This document shows, one piece after another, positions 8,525 through 16,003 of a DNA stretch of 64,000 nt. Every line of letters begins with the position of its first letter. The first letter of the stretch is position 1. The notes below the pieces were generated by a model that did not search any database, was not told the origin of the DNA, and saw only the letters and a list, made by a program, of their open reading frames with translations. The position numbers were made by a program, and so were the translations under genes. Origin of the DNA: Bradyrhizobium tropiciagri (lineage in GTDB: Bacteria; Pseudomonadota; Alphaproteobacteria; Rhizobiales; Xanthobacteraceae); assembly GCF_018130505.1 (NCBI RefSeq), contig NZ_JAFCKH010000006.1, forward strand, positions 124,001-188,000, read 5' to 3'.

Positions 8525-9319
8525 ATGCAGGCCTATCTGAAGCTCGATCACATCGACAAGACCTTTAGCCGCGGCAATGCCACCACCGAGGTGCTGAAGG
8601 AGATCAACCTGACGATCGACAAGGGCGAGTACGTCTCGATCATCGGCCATTCGGGCTGCGGCAAGTCAACCCTGCTCAACATCGTCGCCGGCCTCACCGG
8701 CACCACCAACGGCTGCGTGCTGCTGGAGAACCGCGAAGTCAATTCGCCGGGGCCGGATCGGGCCGTGGTGTTCCAGAACCACAGCCTGCTGCCTTGGCTC
8801 ACTGTCTACGAGAATGTCAGGCTCGGCGTCGACAAGGTGTTCGCCAGGACCAAGAGCCGGGCCGAGCGCGACGCCTGGGTGATGCACAATCTCAGCCTGG
8901 TGCAGATGGCGCATGCCAGGGACAAGCGCCCGAGCGAGATTTCCGGCGGCATGAAGCAGCGCGTCGGCATCGCGCGGGCGCTCGCGATGGAGCCGAAGGT
9001 GCTGCTGCTCGACGAACCGTTCGGCGCGCTCGACGCGCTGACCCGTGCGCATCTGCAGGATTCGGTGATGGCGCTGCACCAGAAGCTCGGCAACACCATC
9101 CTGATGATCACCCACGACGTCGACGAGGCTGTGCTGCTGTCGGACCGCATCGTGATGATGACCAACGGCCCGAGCGCGCGGATCGGCGAGGTGCTCGAGG
9201 TGCCGCTGGCGCGGCCGCGCAAGCGGCTCGAGCTCGCCACCAATCCGGCCTACCTGAAATGCCGGCAGCGCGTGCTCGAATTCCTCTACGAGCGTCACAG
9301 TTTCGTGGAGGCAGCTTGA
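8525..9319 (+). CDS. Nitrate-type ABC transporter ATP-binding protein (NrtD/NrtC-like)
   Basis: 264-aa ATPase. Walker A is GHSGCGKST, the Q-loop is in VVFQNHSLLPW, the signature is SGGMKQRVGIARAL, Walker B is LLLDEPFGALDALTR and the H-loop is MITHDVDEA. The single ABC domain lacks the C-terminal NrtA-like domain of cyanobacterial NrtC. The ATG at 8525 has AAGGGGGCAAGTC upstream; the longer open frame from 7796 is only read-through of the permease gene. It energises the permease at 7611. Confidence 0.92.
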   Translation: MQAYLKLDHIDKTFSRGNATTEVLKEINLTIDKGEYVSIIGHSGCGKSTLLNIVAGLTGTTNGCVLLENREVNSPGPDRAVVFQNHSLLPWLTVYENVRLGVDKVFARTKSRAERDAWVMHNLSLVQMAHARDKRPSEISGGMKQRVGIARALAMEPKVLLLDEPFGALDALTRAHLQDSVMALHQKLGNTILMITHDVDEAVLLSDRIVMMTNGPSARIGEVLEVPLARPRKRLELATNPAYLKCRQRVLEFLYERHSFVEAA

Positions 9320-9419
9320 AGTCATCCCGCATCGGGCGGCGCAGCGTTGAACCGAAGCGCAGCGCCTGGTTACCAATGCTCATGTTTTGCAAGTCATTTC
9401 AGAACCAGGGAGAGTCGAG

Positions 9420-9833
9420 ATGAATCCGGCCCAAATCAAGCTGGTTCAGGACAGTTTCGGCAAGGTCGCGCCGATCTCGGAGCAGGCCGCGGTCATCTTC
9501 TACGATCGCTTGTTCGAAGTGGCGCCCGCCGTGAAGGCGATGTTCCCGGCGGACATGAAGGAGCAGCGCAAGAAGTTGATGACGACGCTCGCCGCCGTCG
9601 TCAACGGGCTGGGCAATCTCGAGACGATCCTGCCGGCCGCGAGTGCGCTCGCCAAGCGTCATGTCGGCTACGGCGCCAAGCCCGAGCATTATCCGGTGGT
9701 CGGCGGCGCATTGCTGTGGACGCTGGAGAAGGGCCTCGGCGAAGCCTGGACGCCTGACGTCGCTGCTGCCTGGACCGCGGCTTATGGCACGCTGTCCGGC
9801 TACATGATTTCGGAAGCCTACGGCGCAGCATAG
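9420..9833 (+). CDS. Bacterial single-domain haemoglobin (Vitreoscilla-type globin)
   Basis: 137-aa globin without a flavin reductase domain. Key haem-pocket residues align by eye with Vitreoscilla haemoglobin: Tyr28 at B10 (VIFYDRLF), Phe42 at CD1 (KAMFPAD), Gln49 near E7, proximal His81 at F8 (AKRHVGYG), then HYPVVGGALLWTL. The ATG at 9420 has AGGGAGAG upstream. Such globins bind O2 or detoxify NO by dioxygenation. Its place 100 bp after a nitrate-type transporter fits NO or nitrosative stress arising from nitrate assimilation, and co-regulation is plausible. Confidence 0.9.
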   Translation: MNPAQIKLVQDSFGKVAPISEQAAVIFYDRLFEVAPAVKAMFPADMKEQRKKLMTTLAAVVNGLGNLETILPAASALAKRHVGYGAKPEHYPVVGGALLWTLEKGLGEAWTPDVAAAWTAAYGTLSGYMISEAYGAA

Positions 9834-9901
9834 GCGGTCGAGCAGGAGGCGTCGCCGGCGCATGCCGCGCGAATAAATTCCGGTTTGAACTGAATCGCCC
9901 T

Positions 9902-9989
9902 CCGCGTCATTGCGAGGAGCGAAGCGACGAAGCAATCCATCCCTCCGCAAGCGGATAGGTGGATTGCTTCGCTGCGCTCGCAATGACGG
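9902..9989. repeat. Intergenic palindromic repeat, CGTCATTGCGAGGAG family
   Basis: An imperfect inverted repeat: the left arm CGTCATTGCGAGGAGCG... ends AGCAATCCA and the right arm starts TGGATTGCTTCGCTGCG and ends GCAATGACG, around ~20 bp. It sits after the globin stop. This family is widespread between genes in Bradyrhizobium and relatives. It could fold in either transcript and act as a terminator. Confidence 0.75.
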
Positions 9990-10038
9990 AGAGAAGTGAC
10001 TAAGGTCCACCCGCTCCGCCAACGGGTGAACCAAGAAA

Positions 10039-10938
10039 ATGATGTATCTGGAAACGCCGCCCAAACTGATCCCGACCGAAATCTTCTCCGCTGTTCCCGC
10101 CGAATTCCGCCGCAAGGTTGCGACCGAATGGGCCGACGCCAACCGGCCCGGCGCGGTGACCGACTGCTTCATCGAGGGCCCGTCGTTCGATGCTGCCGGC
10201 AATCTCTACATCGTCGACATTCCGTTCGGCCGCATCTTCCGGATCGCACCTGACAAGACCTGGTCGCAGGTTGCCGAATATGATGGCTGGCCCAACGGGC
10301 TCAAGATCGATGCCAAGGGCCGTATCCTGATCGCCGACTATCGGCATGGCCTGATGGAGCTCGACGCCAAATCAGGCAAGGTCTCGCCGCTGCTGCGCTC
10401 GCGCAATTCGGAATCGTTCCGCGGCTGCAACGACCTGCACATTGCGTCGAACGGCGACATCTATTTCACCGACCAGGGCCAGACCGGCCTGCACGATCCG
10501 ACCGGCCGGGTCTATCGCTTGCGCGCGAGCGGCCAGCTCGACTGCCTGCTCGATACCGGCATCAGCCCGAACGGACTGGTGCTCGATCCGCACGAGGCCG
10601 TGCTGTTCGTCGCCATGACGCGCGATAACGCGGTCTGGCGCGCGCCGTTCATGAAGGACGGCAGCATCTCCAAGGTCGGGCGCTTCTGCTCGCTGTTCGG
10701 CCCGAGCGGGCCCGACGGCATGACGATGGACGCCGCCGGGCGGCTGTTCGTCGCGCACGCCTCGCTCGGTCATGTCTTCGTGTTCGCGCCGAACGGCGAG
10801 TGCATCGCGCGGATCAAGTCCTGCGCCGGGCAAAGCTGCACCAATGTCGCGATCGGCGGCGCCAGGCGCGACCGGCTGTACATCACGGAGTCGGTGACCG
10901 GCTCGGTGCTGGTCGCCGATATCAGCGGGCTCGGTTAG
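10039..10938 (+). CDS. SMP-30/gluconolactonase-family beta-propeller protein
   Basis: 299-aa protein of the SMP-30/LRE family, a six-bladed propeller that binds one divalent metal. Visible blade motifs are FIEGPSFDAAGNLYIVD, GWPNGLKIDAKGRILIADYRHGL, NDLHIASNGDIYFTDQG, SPNGLVLDP and GPDGMTMDAAGRLFVAH. Conserved Glu (IEGP), Asn (NDL/SPNG) and Asp (PDGM) residues fit the metal site. Members hydrolyse sugar lactones, but many act on other lactones or esters. The nearest neighbours are the globin and an aromatic hydroxylase, so the substrate cannot be told from context. Two adjacent ATG codons (10039, 10042) are possible starts. Confidence 0.85.
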   Translation: MMYLETPPKLIPTEIFSAVPAEFRRKVATEWADANRPGAVTDCFIEGPSFDAAGNLYIVDIPFGRIFRIAPDKTWSQVAEYDGWPNGLKIDAKGRILIADYRHGLMELDAKSGKVSPLLRSRNSESFRGCNDLHIASNGDIYFTDQGQTGLHDPTGRVYRLRASGQLDCLLDTGISPNGLVLDPHEAVLFVAMTRDNAVWRAPFMKDGSISKVGRFCSLFGPSGPDGMTMDAAGRLFVAHASLGHVFVFAPNGECIARIKSCAGQSCTNVAIGGARRDRLYITESVTGSVLVADISGLG

Positions 10939-10964
10939 ATCGTCGCCTTCGATGCGTGCTTTCT

Positions 10965-11097
10965 ACCCGTCATCCTGAGGTGCGAGCGTAGCGAGCCTCG
11001 AAGGATCGACGGCCACCGGCGGGGCTGTACATCTATCCATTTGCCATCCATCTCTCCACATCGTCGTCCCGGCGAAAGCCGGGACGACGATGTGGAG
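10965..11097. repeat. Two intergenic palindromic repeats in tandem
   Basis: The first (about 10967-11020) is of the CGTCATCCTGAGG...CCTCGAAGGATCGACGG type. The second (11054-11097) is a perfect 20-bp stem, CTCCACATCGTCGTCCCGGC with its reverse complement, closed by a GAAA tetraloop, and belongs to the same GTCGTCCCGGC family that recurs at 19593, 41844, 48302, 53297, 56331 and 59312. They lie between convergent genes and probably serve as a bidirectional terminator. Confidence 0.8.
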
Positions 11098-11129
11098 CGA
11101 TCGTCGTTCCATGCCGCTGCGCGGATGCA

Positions 11130-12335
11130 TCACACGGCTGAGGCGACGCCCTTGCGTTCCGGGAAGGGCGAGTCGTACAGCCAGGCCAGCTTATCGCAGA
11201 ATTGTTCGAGACTGGTCTGCCGCATCAGATGGTTGCGCAGCAGTGCGTGCACGCCGGCCGGATGGTACACATGGGTGCCGAGTTCCCTGGCCTGCAGCTG
11301 AACCCGCGCCGTCCGCATCAGGCGAACGTCGCGGTACTTCGCCAGCGCCAGTTCGAAATCATCGGGCATGTCGCCCAGCAACTCCGCCAGCCAGACCGCG
11401 TCCTCCAGCGCCATGCAGGCGCCTTGCGCGAAATATTGCAGCATCGGATGCGCGGCGTCGCCGAGCAGGGCCACGCGCCCGTCGACCCAGCGCTCGATGG
11501 GGTCTCGATCGCACGTCACCCAGGCCTTCCAATCCTTGCCGTGATGAATAATCGCCTTGGCGCGCGGATGGACATCACGGAAGCCTTCGAGAACCTCCTC
11601 GTGGGTGACCGGCTTGGCGGCAAACGCTTCCGGCGGATCGTTGTGGCAGGTGATGGCGAGGTTGAAGACCTTCCAGCCCGACAGCGGATAATGCACCAGA
11701 TGGCATTTGGCGCCGGCCCATAGCGTCGCGGCGTTCCAGCGCAGATCTTCCGGCATCTGCTCGGTCGGGATCACCGATCGATAGGTGGTGTGGCCGGCAA
11801 TCCGCGGCGGCCCGTCGTTGACGGCCTGCTGGCGGATGCGCGACCTGAGTCCGTCGGCACCGATCAGGAGGCTGCCCGTGACGCGCTCGCCGGATTTCAG
11901 CCGGGCACTGACTGTCTCGCCGTCCTGGTCGTAACCGACCACATCGCAATCGCTGCGCAGCGTGATAGCGGGATGCGCCTCGCAGGCGCGCAGGAATATG
12001 CCGTGCAGATCGCCGCGATGGACCACCGCATAGGGATTGCCGAACCGCCGGCGGAAATAGCTGGTGAGGTCGATGCTGGTGATCTCCTCGGCCGAGATCG
12101 CATCCATAAGCCGCAATTGGTCGATGAACACCGCCGCCGCGCGGGCGGCCTCGCCGAGATCGAGATGGTCGAAAGCATGGAAGGCGTTCGGGCCGAGCTG
12201 GATGCCGGCGCCGATCTCCTGGTAGCGCGGCGCGCGCTCCAGCACGGTGACCTGAAATCCCCTGCGGGCCAGTGCGACCGCCGCGGCCAGTCCGCCAATG
12301 CCGCCGCCTGCAATGATGATCGGATCCCTGCGCAT
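11130..12335 (-). CDS. FAD-dependent aromatic monooxygenase, 3-hydroxybenzoate 6-hydroxylase-like
   Basis: 401-aa class A flavoprotein monooxygenase. The FAD/ADP motif is GGGIGGLAAAVALARRG (residues ~10-26), the DG motif is IGADGLRSRIR and the second FAD motif is ALLGDAAHPMLQYFAQGACMALEDA. The C-terminal pattern MRTARVQLQARELG..YHPAGVHALLRN...WLY resembles 3-hydroxybenzoate 6-hydroxylases (MhbM/NagX), which make gentisate. Salicylate- or hydroxynicotinate-type activity is possible. RBS GGGAGAC precedes the start. It is 19 bp downstream of the MarR gene and very likely co-transcribed with it, next to the gamma-resorcylate decarboxylase, so it may hydroxylate a dihydroxybenzoate or resorcinol; that is inference. 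Confidence 0.78.
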   Translation of the reverse strand: MRRDPIIIAGGGIGGLAAAVALARRGFQVTVLERAPRYQEIGAGIQLGPNAFHAFDHLDLGEAARAAAVFIDQLRLMDAISAEEITSIDLTSYFRRRFGNPYAVVHRGDLHGIFLRACEAHPAITLRSDCDVVGYDQDGETVSARLKSGERVTGSLLIGADGLRSRIRQQAVNDGPPRIAGHTTYRSVIPTEQMPEDLRWNAATLWAGAKCHLVHYPLSGWKVFNLAITCHNDPPEAFAAKPVTHEEVLEGFRDVHPRAKAIIHHGKDWKAWVTCDRDPIERWVDGRVALLGDAAHPMLQYFAQGACMALEDAVWLAELLGDMPDDFELALAKYRDVRLMRTARVQLQARELGTHVYHPAGVHALLRNHLMRQTSLEQFCDKLAWLYDSPFPERKGVASAV

Positions 12336-12354
12336 GTCGTCTCCCTGTGTTGGT

Positions 12355-12972
12355 CTATTTCCTCGGTACCTTGCGCCGCCGGCCGGCGCTGCCCTTGGCG
12401 TCCGGCTTCGTCTCGCGCGTCTCTTTCGACGTCGCCGCCGGGGGCACCTCGATCAGCCCGGCCTCGACCTCGTGTTCGAGCCGGTCGAGATTTTTGTAGA
12501 GCTCGACCAGCACCTGCTTGAGCTCGGCGGCTTCCTTCGCCGACATCGCGCCGGTGGCGACCTCCTCGTAGTACTGGGCGATCGGCATCAGCCGGTTTGC
12601 CAGCGCGGCACCTTCAGGCGTCAGCGCGACCTGCAGGCTGCGCTGGTCGTTCTCCGGCCGGTCGCGCGTCAGCAGGCCGGCGCGGCTCATGTCGGCAACG
12701 ATGCGCGATAGCGTCGAGACGTCGGCCGAGGTCAGCTCCGCGATCTCGCCGAGCCGCAGCGCGTGTCCCTGCTCGGATAGCGCGGCGAGCACGCGGTACA
12801 TCGGCAGCGTCAACTTCTCGTGACGGATGACGCGCACGAACAGATCGCCCATCCGCACGCCGAGCCGCGCGAGCAGATAGGGAAGCGAATTCGAAAATCG
12901 GTACATGGGCTTAGGTCCGGGCTTGATTCCTGGCGGGAGATCGTCGCCCGGAATAGCCAGCGGTCTTCGCAT
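12355..12972 (-). CDS. MarR-family transcriptional regulator
   Basis: Winged-helix repressor-type protein. The DNA-binding core is LTLPMYRVLAALSEQGHALRLGEIAELTSADVSTLSRIVADMSRAGLLTRDRPENDQRSLQVALTPEG cut here only for description, with the wing at NDQRSLQVALT. A long Lys/Arg-rich tail (KETRETKPDAKGSAGRRRKVPRK) is unusual. The open frame continues far upstream, antisense to the decarboxylase; ATG 12972 is taken as start, but ATG 12906 (MYRFSNSLPYLL) is equally possible and neither has a strong RBS. It lies divergent from the gamma-resorcylate decarboxylase with several CAAAT/ATTTG palindromes between. Members of this type sense aromatic acids, and 2,6-dihydroxybenzoate is the obvious candidate inducer. 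Confidence 0.85.
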   Translation of the reverse strand: MRRPLAIPGDDLPPGIKPGPKPMYRFSNSLPYLLARLGVRMGDLFVRVIRHEKLTLPMYRVLAALSEQGHALRLGEIAELTSADVSTLSRIVADMSRAGLLTRDRPENDQRSLQVALTPEGAALANRLMPIAQYYEEVATGAMSAKEAAELKQVLVELYKNLDRLEHEVEAGLIEVPPAATSKETRETKPDAKGSAGRRRKVPRK

Positions 12973-12975
12973 CGG

Positions 12976-13030
12976 CAATATTTGCATATAAATCATTTGC
13001 AAATGCAACTTTCTCATTGACAAATATTTG
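12976..13030. promoter_or_regulatory. Cluster of MarR-type palindromic operators and a -35 box
   Basis: Three related palindromes lie in 55 bp: CAATATTTG (12976-12984), ATTTGCAAAT (12995-13004, perfect) and CAAATATTTG (13021-13030, perfect). Each is built from ATTTG/CAAAT half-sites. A consensus -35 hexamer TTGACA at 13017-13022 points towards the decarboxylase and overlaps the last site; the -10 is not clear. This AT-rich block stands out in the GC-rich surroundings and separates the regulator from the catabolic genes. Confidence 0.72.
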
Positions 13031-13089
13031 GACCGGATGTTTTCTCCTGTCAACACGGAAACGAGCCGGGAGGCGGAAAGGACGACGCC

Positions 13090-14064
13090 ATGCAGGGAAA
13101 GATCGCGCTGGAGGAGCATTTCGCCATCGAGGAGACGCTGCGCGACAGCGCCGGTTTCTCGCCGGCCGACGACTGGACCGAGCTCAAGGCTCGCCTGCTC
13201 GACATCCAGGACCGCCGCCTCGCGGAGATGGATGCGCACGGCATCGAGATCATGCTGCTGTCGCTCAACGCGCCGGCGATCCAGGCCATCCCCGACCGCA
13301 GCCGCGCGCTGGAGCTGTCGCGCCGCGCCAATGATTTCCTCGCCGAGCAGGCGGCGCGTCGGCCGCTTCGCTTCCAGGGCCTCGCCGCGCTGCCGATGCA
13401 GGATCCCGAGGCCGCGGCACGCGAGCTCGAGCGCTGCGTCAGCGCGCTGAAATTCCGCGGCGCGCTGGTCAACGGCTTCAGCGAGGTCGCGGGCCAGGAC
13501 GGTGCGGTCTACTACGACCGCAAGGAGTTCTGGCCGTTCTGGTCGGAGGTCGAGCGTCTCGACGTTCCCTTCTATCTGCATCCGCGCAATCCGCTCGCGA
13601 AGGATGCCGCGATCTACGACGGCCATCGCTGGCTGATGGGGCCGACCTGGGCGTTCGGCCAGGAAACCGCGGTGCACGCGCTGCGCCTGATGGGCTCCGG
13701 CCTGTTCGATGCCCATCCGCGGCTGCAGATCATCGTCGGTCACATGGGCGAGGGCCTGCCGTATTCGATGTGGCGCGTCGACAACCACAACAAGTGGATG
13801 CGGGCCCAGAACGTCTATCCGGCCAAACGCAAGATCGCCGATTACTTCCGCGAGAACTTCTACATCACGACATCGGGCAATTTCCGCACCCAGACCCTGA
13901 TCGATGCGATGCTCGAGATCGGCGCCGACCGCATCCTGTTCTCGGCCGACTGGCCGTTCGAGAACATCGACCATGCCGCCGAGTGGTTCGACACCGCGAC
14001 CATCTCCGAAGGCGATCGCCTCAAGATCGGCCGCGACAATGCGCTCCGGCTGTTCAAGTTCTAG
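13090..14064 (+). CDS. graF: Gamma-resorcylate (2,6-dihydroxybenzoate) decarboxylase
   Basis: 324-aa metal-dependent amidohydrolase-superfamily decarboxylase that converts 2,6-dihydroxybenzoate to resorcinol and CO2. The sequence is close to the Rhizobium enzyme from memory: MQGKIALEEHFAI at the start, MDAHGIE, LSLNAPAIQAIPDR, FYLHPRNPL, GPTWAFGQETAVHALRLM and FSADWPFENIDHA. Metal/active-site residues fall at the expected positions: Glu8, His10, His164, His218 and Asp287. It opens an operon with an MFS carrier and a DoxX protein, divergent from a MarR regulator. Hydroxyquinol ring cleavage could be completed by the dioxygenase at 4995. A dedicated resorcinol hydroxylase is not certain in the window. 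Confidence 0.9.
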   Translation: MQGKIALEEHFAIEETLRDSAGFSPADDWTELKARLLDIQDRRLAEMDAHGIEIMLLSLNAPAIQAIPDRSRALELSRRANDFLAEQAARRPLRFQGLAALPMQDPEAAARELERCVSALKFRGALVNGFSEVAGQDGAVYYDRKEFWPFWSEVERLDVPFYLHPRNPLAKDAAIYDGHRWLMGPTWAFGQETAVHALRLMGSGLFDAHPRLQIIVGHMGEGLPYSMWRVDNHNKWMRAQNVYPAKRKIADYFRENFYITTSGNFRTQTLIDAMLEIGADRILFSADWPFENIDHAAEWFDTATISEGDRLKIGRDNALRLFKF

Positions 14065-14125
14065 CACCAGCGAGTTCAACCTGCCGCGAGAGCAGGGCGC
14101 ATCATCATTTCACATGGAGGAAATC

Positions 14126-15484
14126 GTGAGCACTTCGTCCGCAATCGACGTGCACGAGGAATTGTCCGGCGCGGCCATCGGCCGGCTGCACAAGATCCTC
14201 GGCGTCCTGATCACGCTGATCACGCTGTTCGATGGTTACGACACGTTCAACCCGGCCTACGTCATCCACTACGTGGCGAAACCCTGGGGGCTGTCGCCGA
14301 GCCAGGCGGGCCTGCTGGTGAGCTCGGGCCTCGTCGGGTTCCTGTTCGGCGCGATCGGGCACGGCAGCGTCGCCGACCGGCTCGGCCGGCGCGGCACGCT
14401 GCTGGCGGGGCTGTGGGTCGTCAATATCTTCACGCTGCTGACCGCGATGGTGGCGAACGATTTCTGGAGTTTCTGCACGCTGCGCTTTGCGACCGGTCTC
14501 GGGCTCGGCGTGCTGCTGCCGCTGGGCACGACGTTCGTCAACGAGCTGGCGCCGCGCCGGGTCAGCAACGCGTTCTCGCTGTGGGGGGTGACGCTGGGCT
14601 GGTCGCTCGGCGGCGTCTGCGCCGGCCTCGTCGGCGTCTATCTGACGCCGCACTACGGCTGGCAGATCCTGTATTATCTCGGCGCGCTGTCGATCCCGCT
14701 GACCTTTGTCGCCCACGCGCTGCTGCCCGAGAGCCCGCAATTCCTGGCGGCGCGGCAGCGCACCGGGGAGCTGCGTACGCTGCTGGCGCGGCTGCGGCCG
14801 GAACGGGCGGCGGCCTATCGTGACGCGACTTTCGTCACGGCCGATGCCGCGAGCGTACCGAACCCGATTGCGGCGCTGCTCAGCCCGCGCTATCGCCGCG
14901 TCTCGCTGACGATCTGGATCACGGCGTTCCTCTCGCTATTCGCGATCTTCGGCCTGACCGGGTGGATCCCGACGGTGATGCAGAAGCGCGGTGAGACCTT
15001 CGCGGCCTCGTTCGGCTTCGGTGCGCTGATGCAGGCGATGTCGTTCGTCGGCGGCCTCACGCTGGCGATGCTGGCCGACCGCAATTTGTTCGCCACGCCG
15101 CGCTATCTCGCCACATGGTGGCTCTGCGGCGGCATCGCGGTGCTGGCGCTGGTGTTCGTCAGCGGCCACGGCGTCAACCTCGCCATCGTCGCGATCGCCG
15201 GCTTCTGCATCATCGGCGCCCAGCACGTGCTCAACAACTTCACCGCCGGGTCCTACGAGACGCTGCTGCGCGCCAGCGGCGTCGGCATGGAGCTCGGCGT
15301 CGGCCGCGTCGGCGCGATCCTCGGTCCCTTCGTGATCGGACTGCTGCAACAGACGACCGGCGGCCCCGACGTCGTGTTCTGGGCAATCGGCGGCGCTGCG
15401 ATCGTCGGCGCCGTGGCGATCGGATCGCTCAGCCTCGCCGCCGCGCCGCGGCCGGCCGCGGTCGACACCGCGCCGGCAGAGTGA
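14126..15484 (+). CDS. MFS transporter, aromatic acid:H+ symporter type
   Basis: 452-aa twelve-helix carrier of the major facilitator superfamily. The AAHS-type motifs are LITLFDGYDTFNPAYVI in helix 1 (the conserved Asp of aromatic-acid symporters), GSVADRLGRRGTLL between helices 2 and 3, and RFATGLGLGVLLPLGTTFVNELAPRR. GTG 14126 is chosen because GGAGGAAATC directly precedes it; ATG 14114 overlaps that RBS. It is 61 bp after the decarboxylase and probably imports gamma-resorcylate or a related hydroxybenzoate. Confidence 0.88.
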   Translation: MSTSSAIDVHEELSGAAIGRLHKILGVLITLITLFDGYDTFNPAYVIHYVAKPWGLSPSQAGLLVSSGLVGFLFGAIGHGSVADRLGRRGTLLAGLWVVNIFTLLTAMVANDFWSFCTLRFATGLGLGVLLPLGTTFVNELAPRRVSNAFSLWGVTLGWSLGGVCAGLVGVYLTPHYGWQILYYLGALSIPLTFVAHALLPESPQFLAARQRTGELRTLLARLRPERAAAYRDATFVTADAASVPNPIAALLSPRYRRVSLTIWITAFLSLFAIFGLTGWIPTVMQKRGETFAASFGFGALMQAMSFVGGLTLAMLADRNLFATPRYLATWWLCGGIAVLALVFVSGHGVNLAIVAIAGFCIIGAQHVLNNFTAGSYETLLRASGVGMELGVGRVGAILGPFVIGLLQQTTGGPDVVFWAIGGAAIVGAVAIGSLSLAAAPRPAAVDTAPAE

Positions 15485-15545
15485 CGGGATCATCTGTCAT
15501 GTCGACCAACGCACCGAGGCGATGCTTGCTGAAAGGAAACCGCTA

Positions 15546-16001
15546 ATGTCCAGTTCCACCCAAATTTCGGTAGGCGCCAAGGCGGCCGGGCTGCCCGACT
15601 CCCTCGTCCTGCTGTTTGCCCGCCTCGCCGTCGCGCCGCTGTTTCTCTACAGCGGCACCGGCAAGCTCAGGGCGTTCTCCGCGACCGCCGCGCGCCTCGG
15701 CGGCGCCGACGGCATCGGTTCGGTTCTCGCGGCCGGCGCGACGGCGGTCGAGCTCGGCTGCGGCATCGCGCTGCTGCTCGGCCTGTTCGCGCGGCCGGCG
15801 GCCATTGCGCTGTTCCTGTTCACGATCGCCGCGACGCTGATGTTTCACAATTTCTGGGCCGCGCCCGAGGCGCAGGTCGTGACCCAGACCATCAACTTCC
15901 TGAAGAACCTCGGCCTGCTCGGCGCGCTCGCCATGATCGCCTGCTACGGACCCGGCAGCTATGCCGTCAATGCGGGCAGCAAGCCGGGTGCGGGCTCCTG
16001 A
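15546..16001 (+). CDS. DoxX family membrane protein
   Basis: 151-aa integral membrane protein with four hydrophobic segments. The DoxX pattern is LLFARLAVAPLFLYSGTGKL, then GATAVELGCGIALLLGLFARPAAIALFLFT and FLKNLGLLGALAMIAC. RBS GAAAGGAAA precedes ATG 15546. DoxX proteins are often encoded beside oxidoreductases and aromatic degradation genes, with roles in redox or membrane association that are poorly defined. It is the last gene of the decarboxylase operon, with its stop only 2 bp from the stop of the convergent amidotransferase gene. Confidence 0.85.
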   Translation: MSSSTQISVGAKAAGLPDSLVLLFARLAVAPLFLYSGTGKLRAFSATAARLGGADGIGSVLAAGATAVELGCGIALLLGLFARPAAIALFLFTIAATLMFHNFWAAPEAQVVTQTINFLKNLGLLGALAMIACYGPGSYAVNAGSKPGAGS

Positions 16002-16003
16002 CT

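Noticed and set aside
11054-11097. Short palindromes as a CRISPR repeat or attachment site
   Set aside because: Units are dispersed over 50 kb, not in an array with spacers, and no integrase or cas gene is present.
13016-13024. ATTGACAAA as a fifth GntR site
   Set aside because: It matches 8 of 9 bases, but here TTGACA is simply the -35 box of the decarboxylase promoter and the right half belongs to a MarR-type palindrome.
12973-14079. Upstream extension of the MarR frame, antisense to the decarboxylase
   Set aside because: The decarboxylase has conserved metal residues; the extension has no recognisable domain and would remove the operator region.
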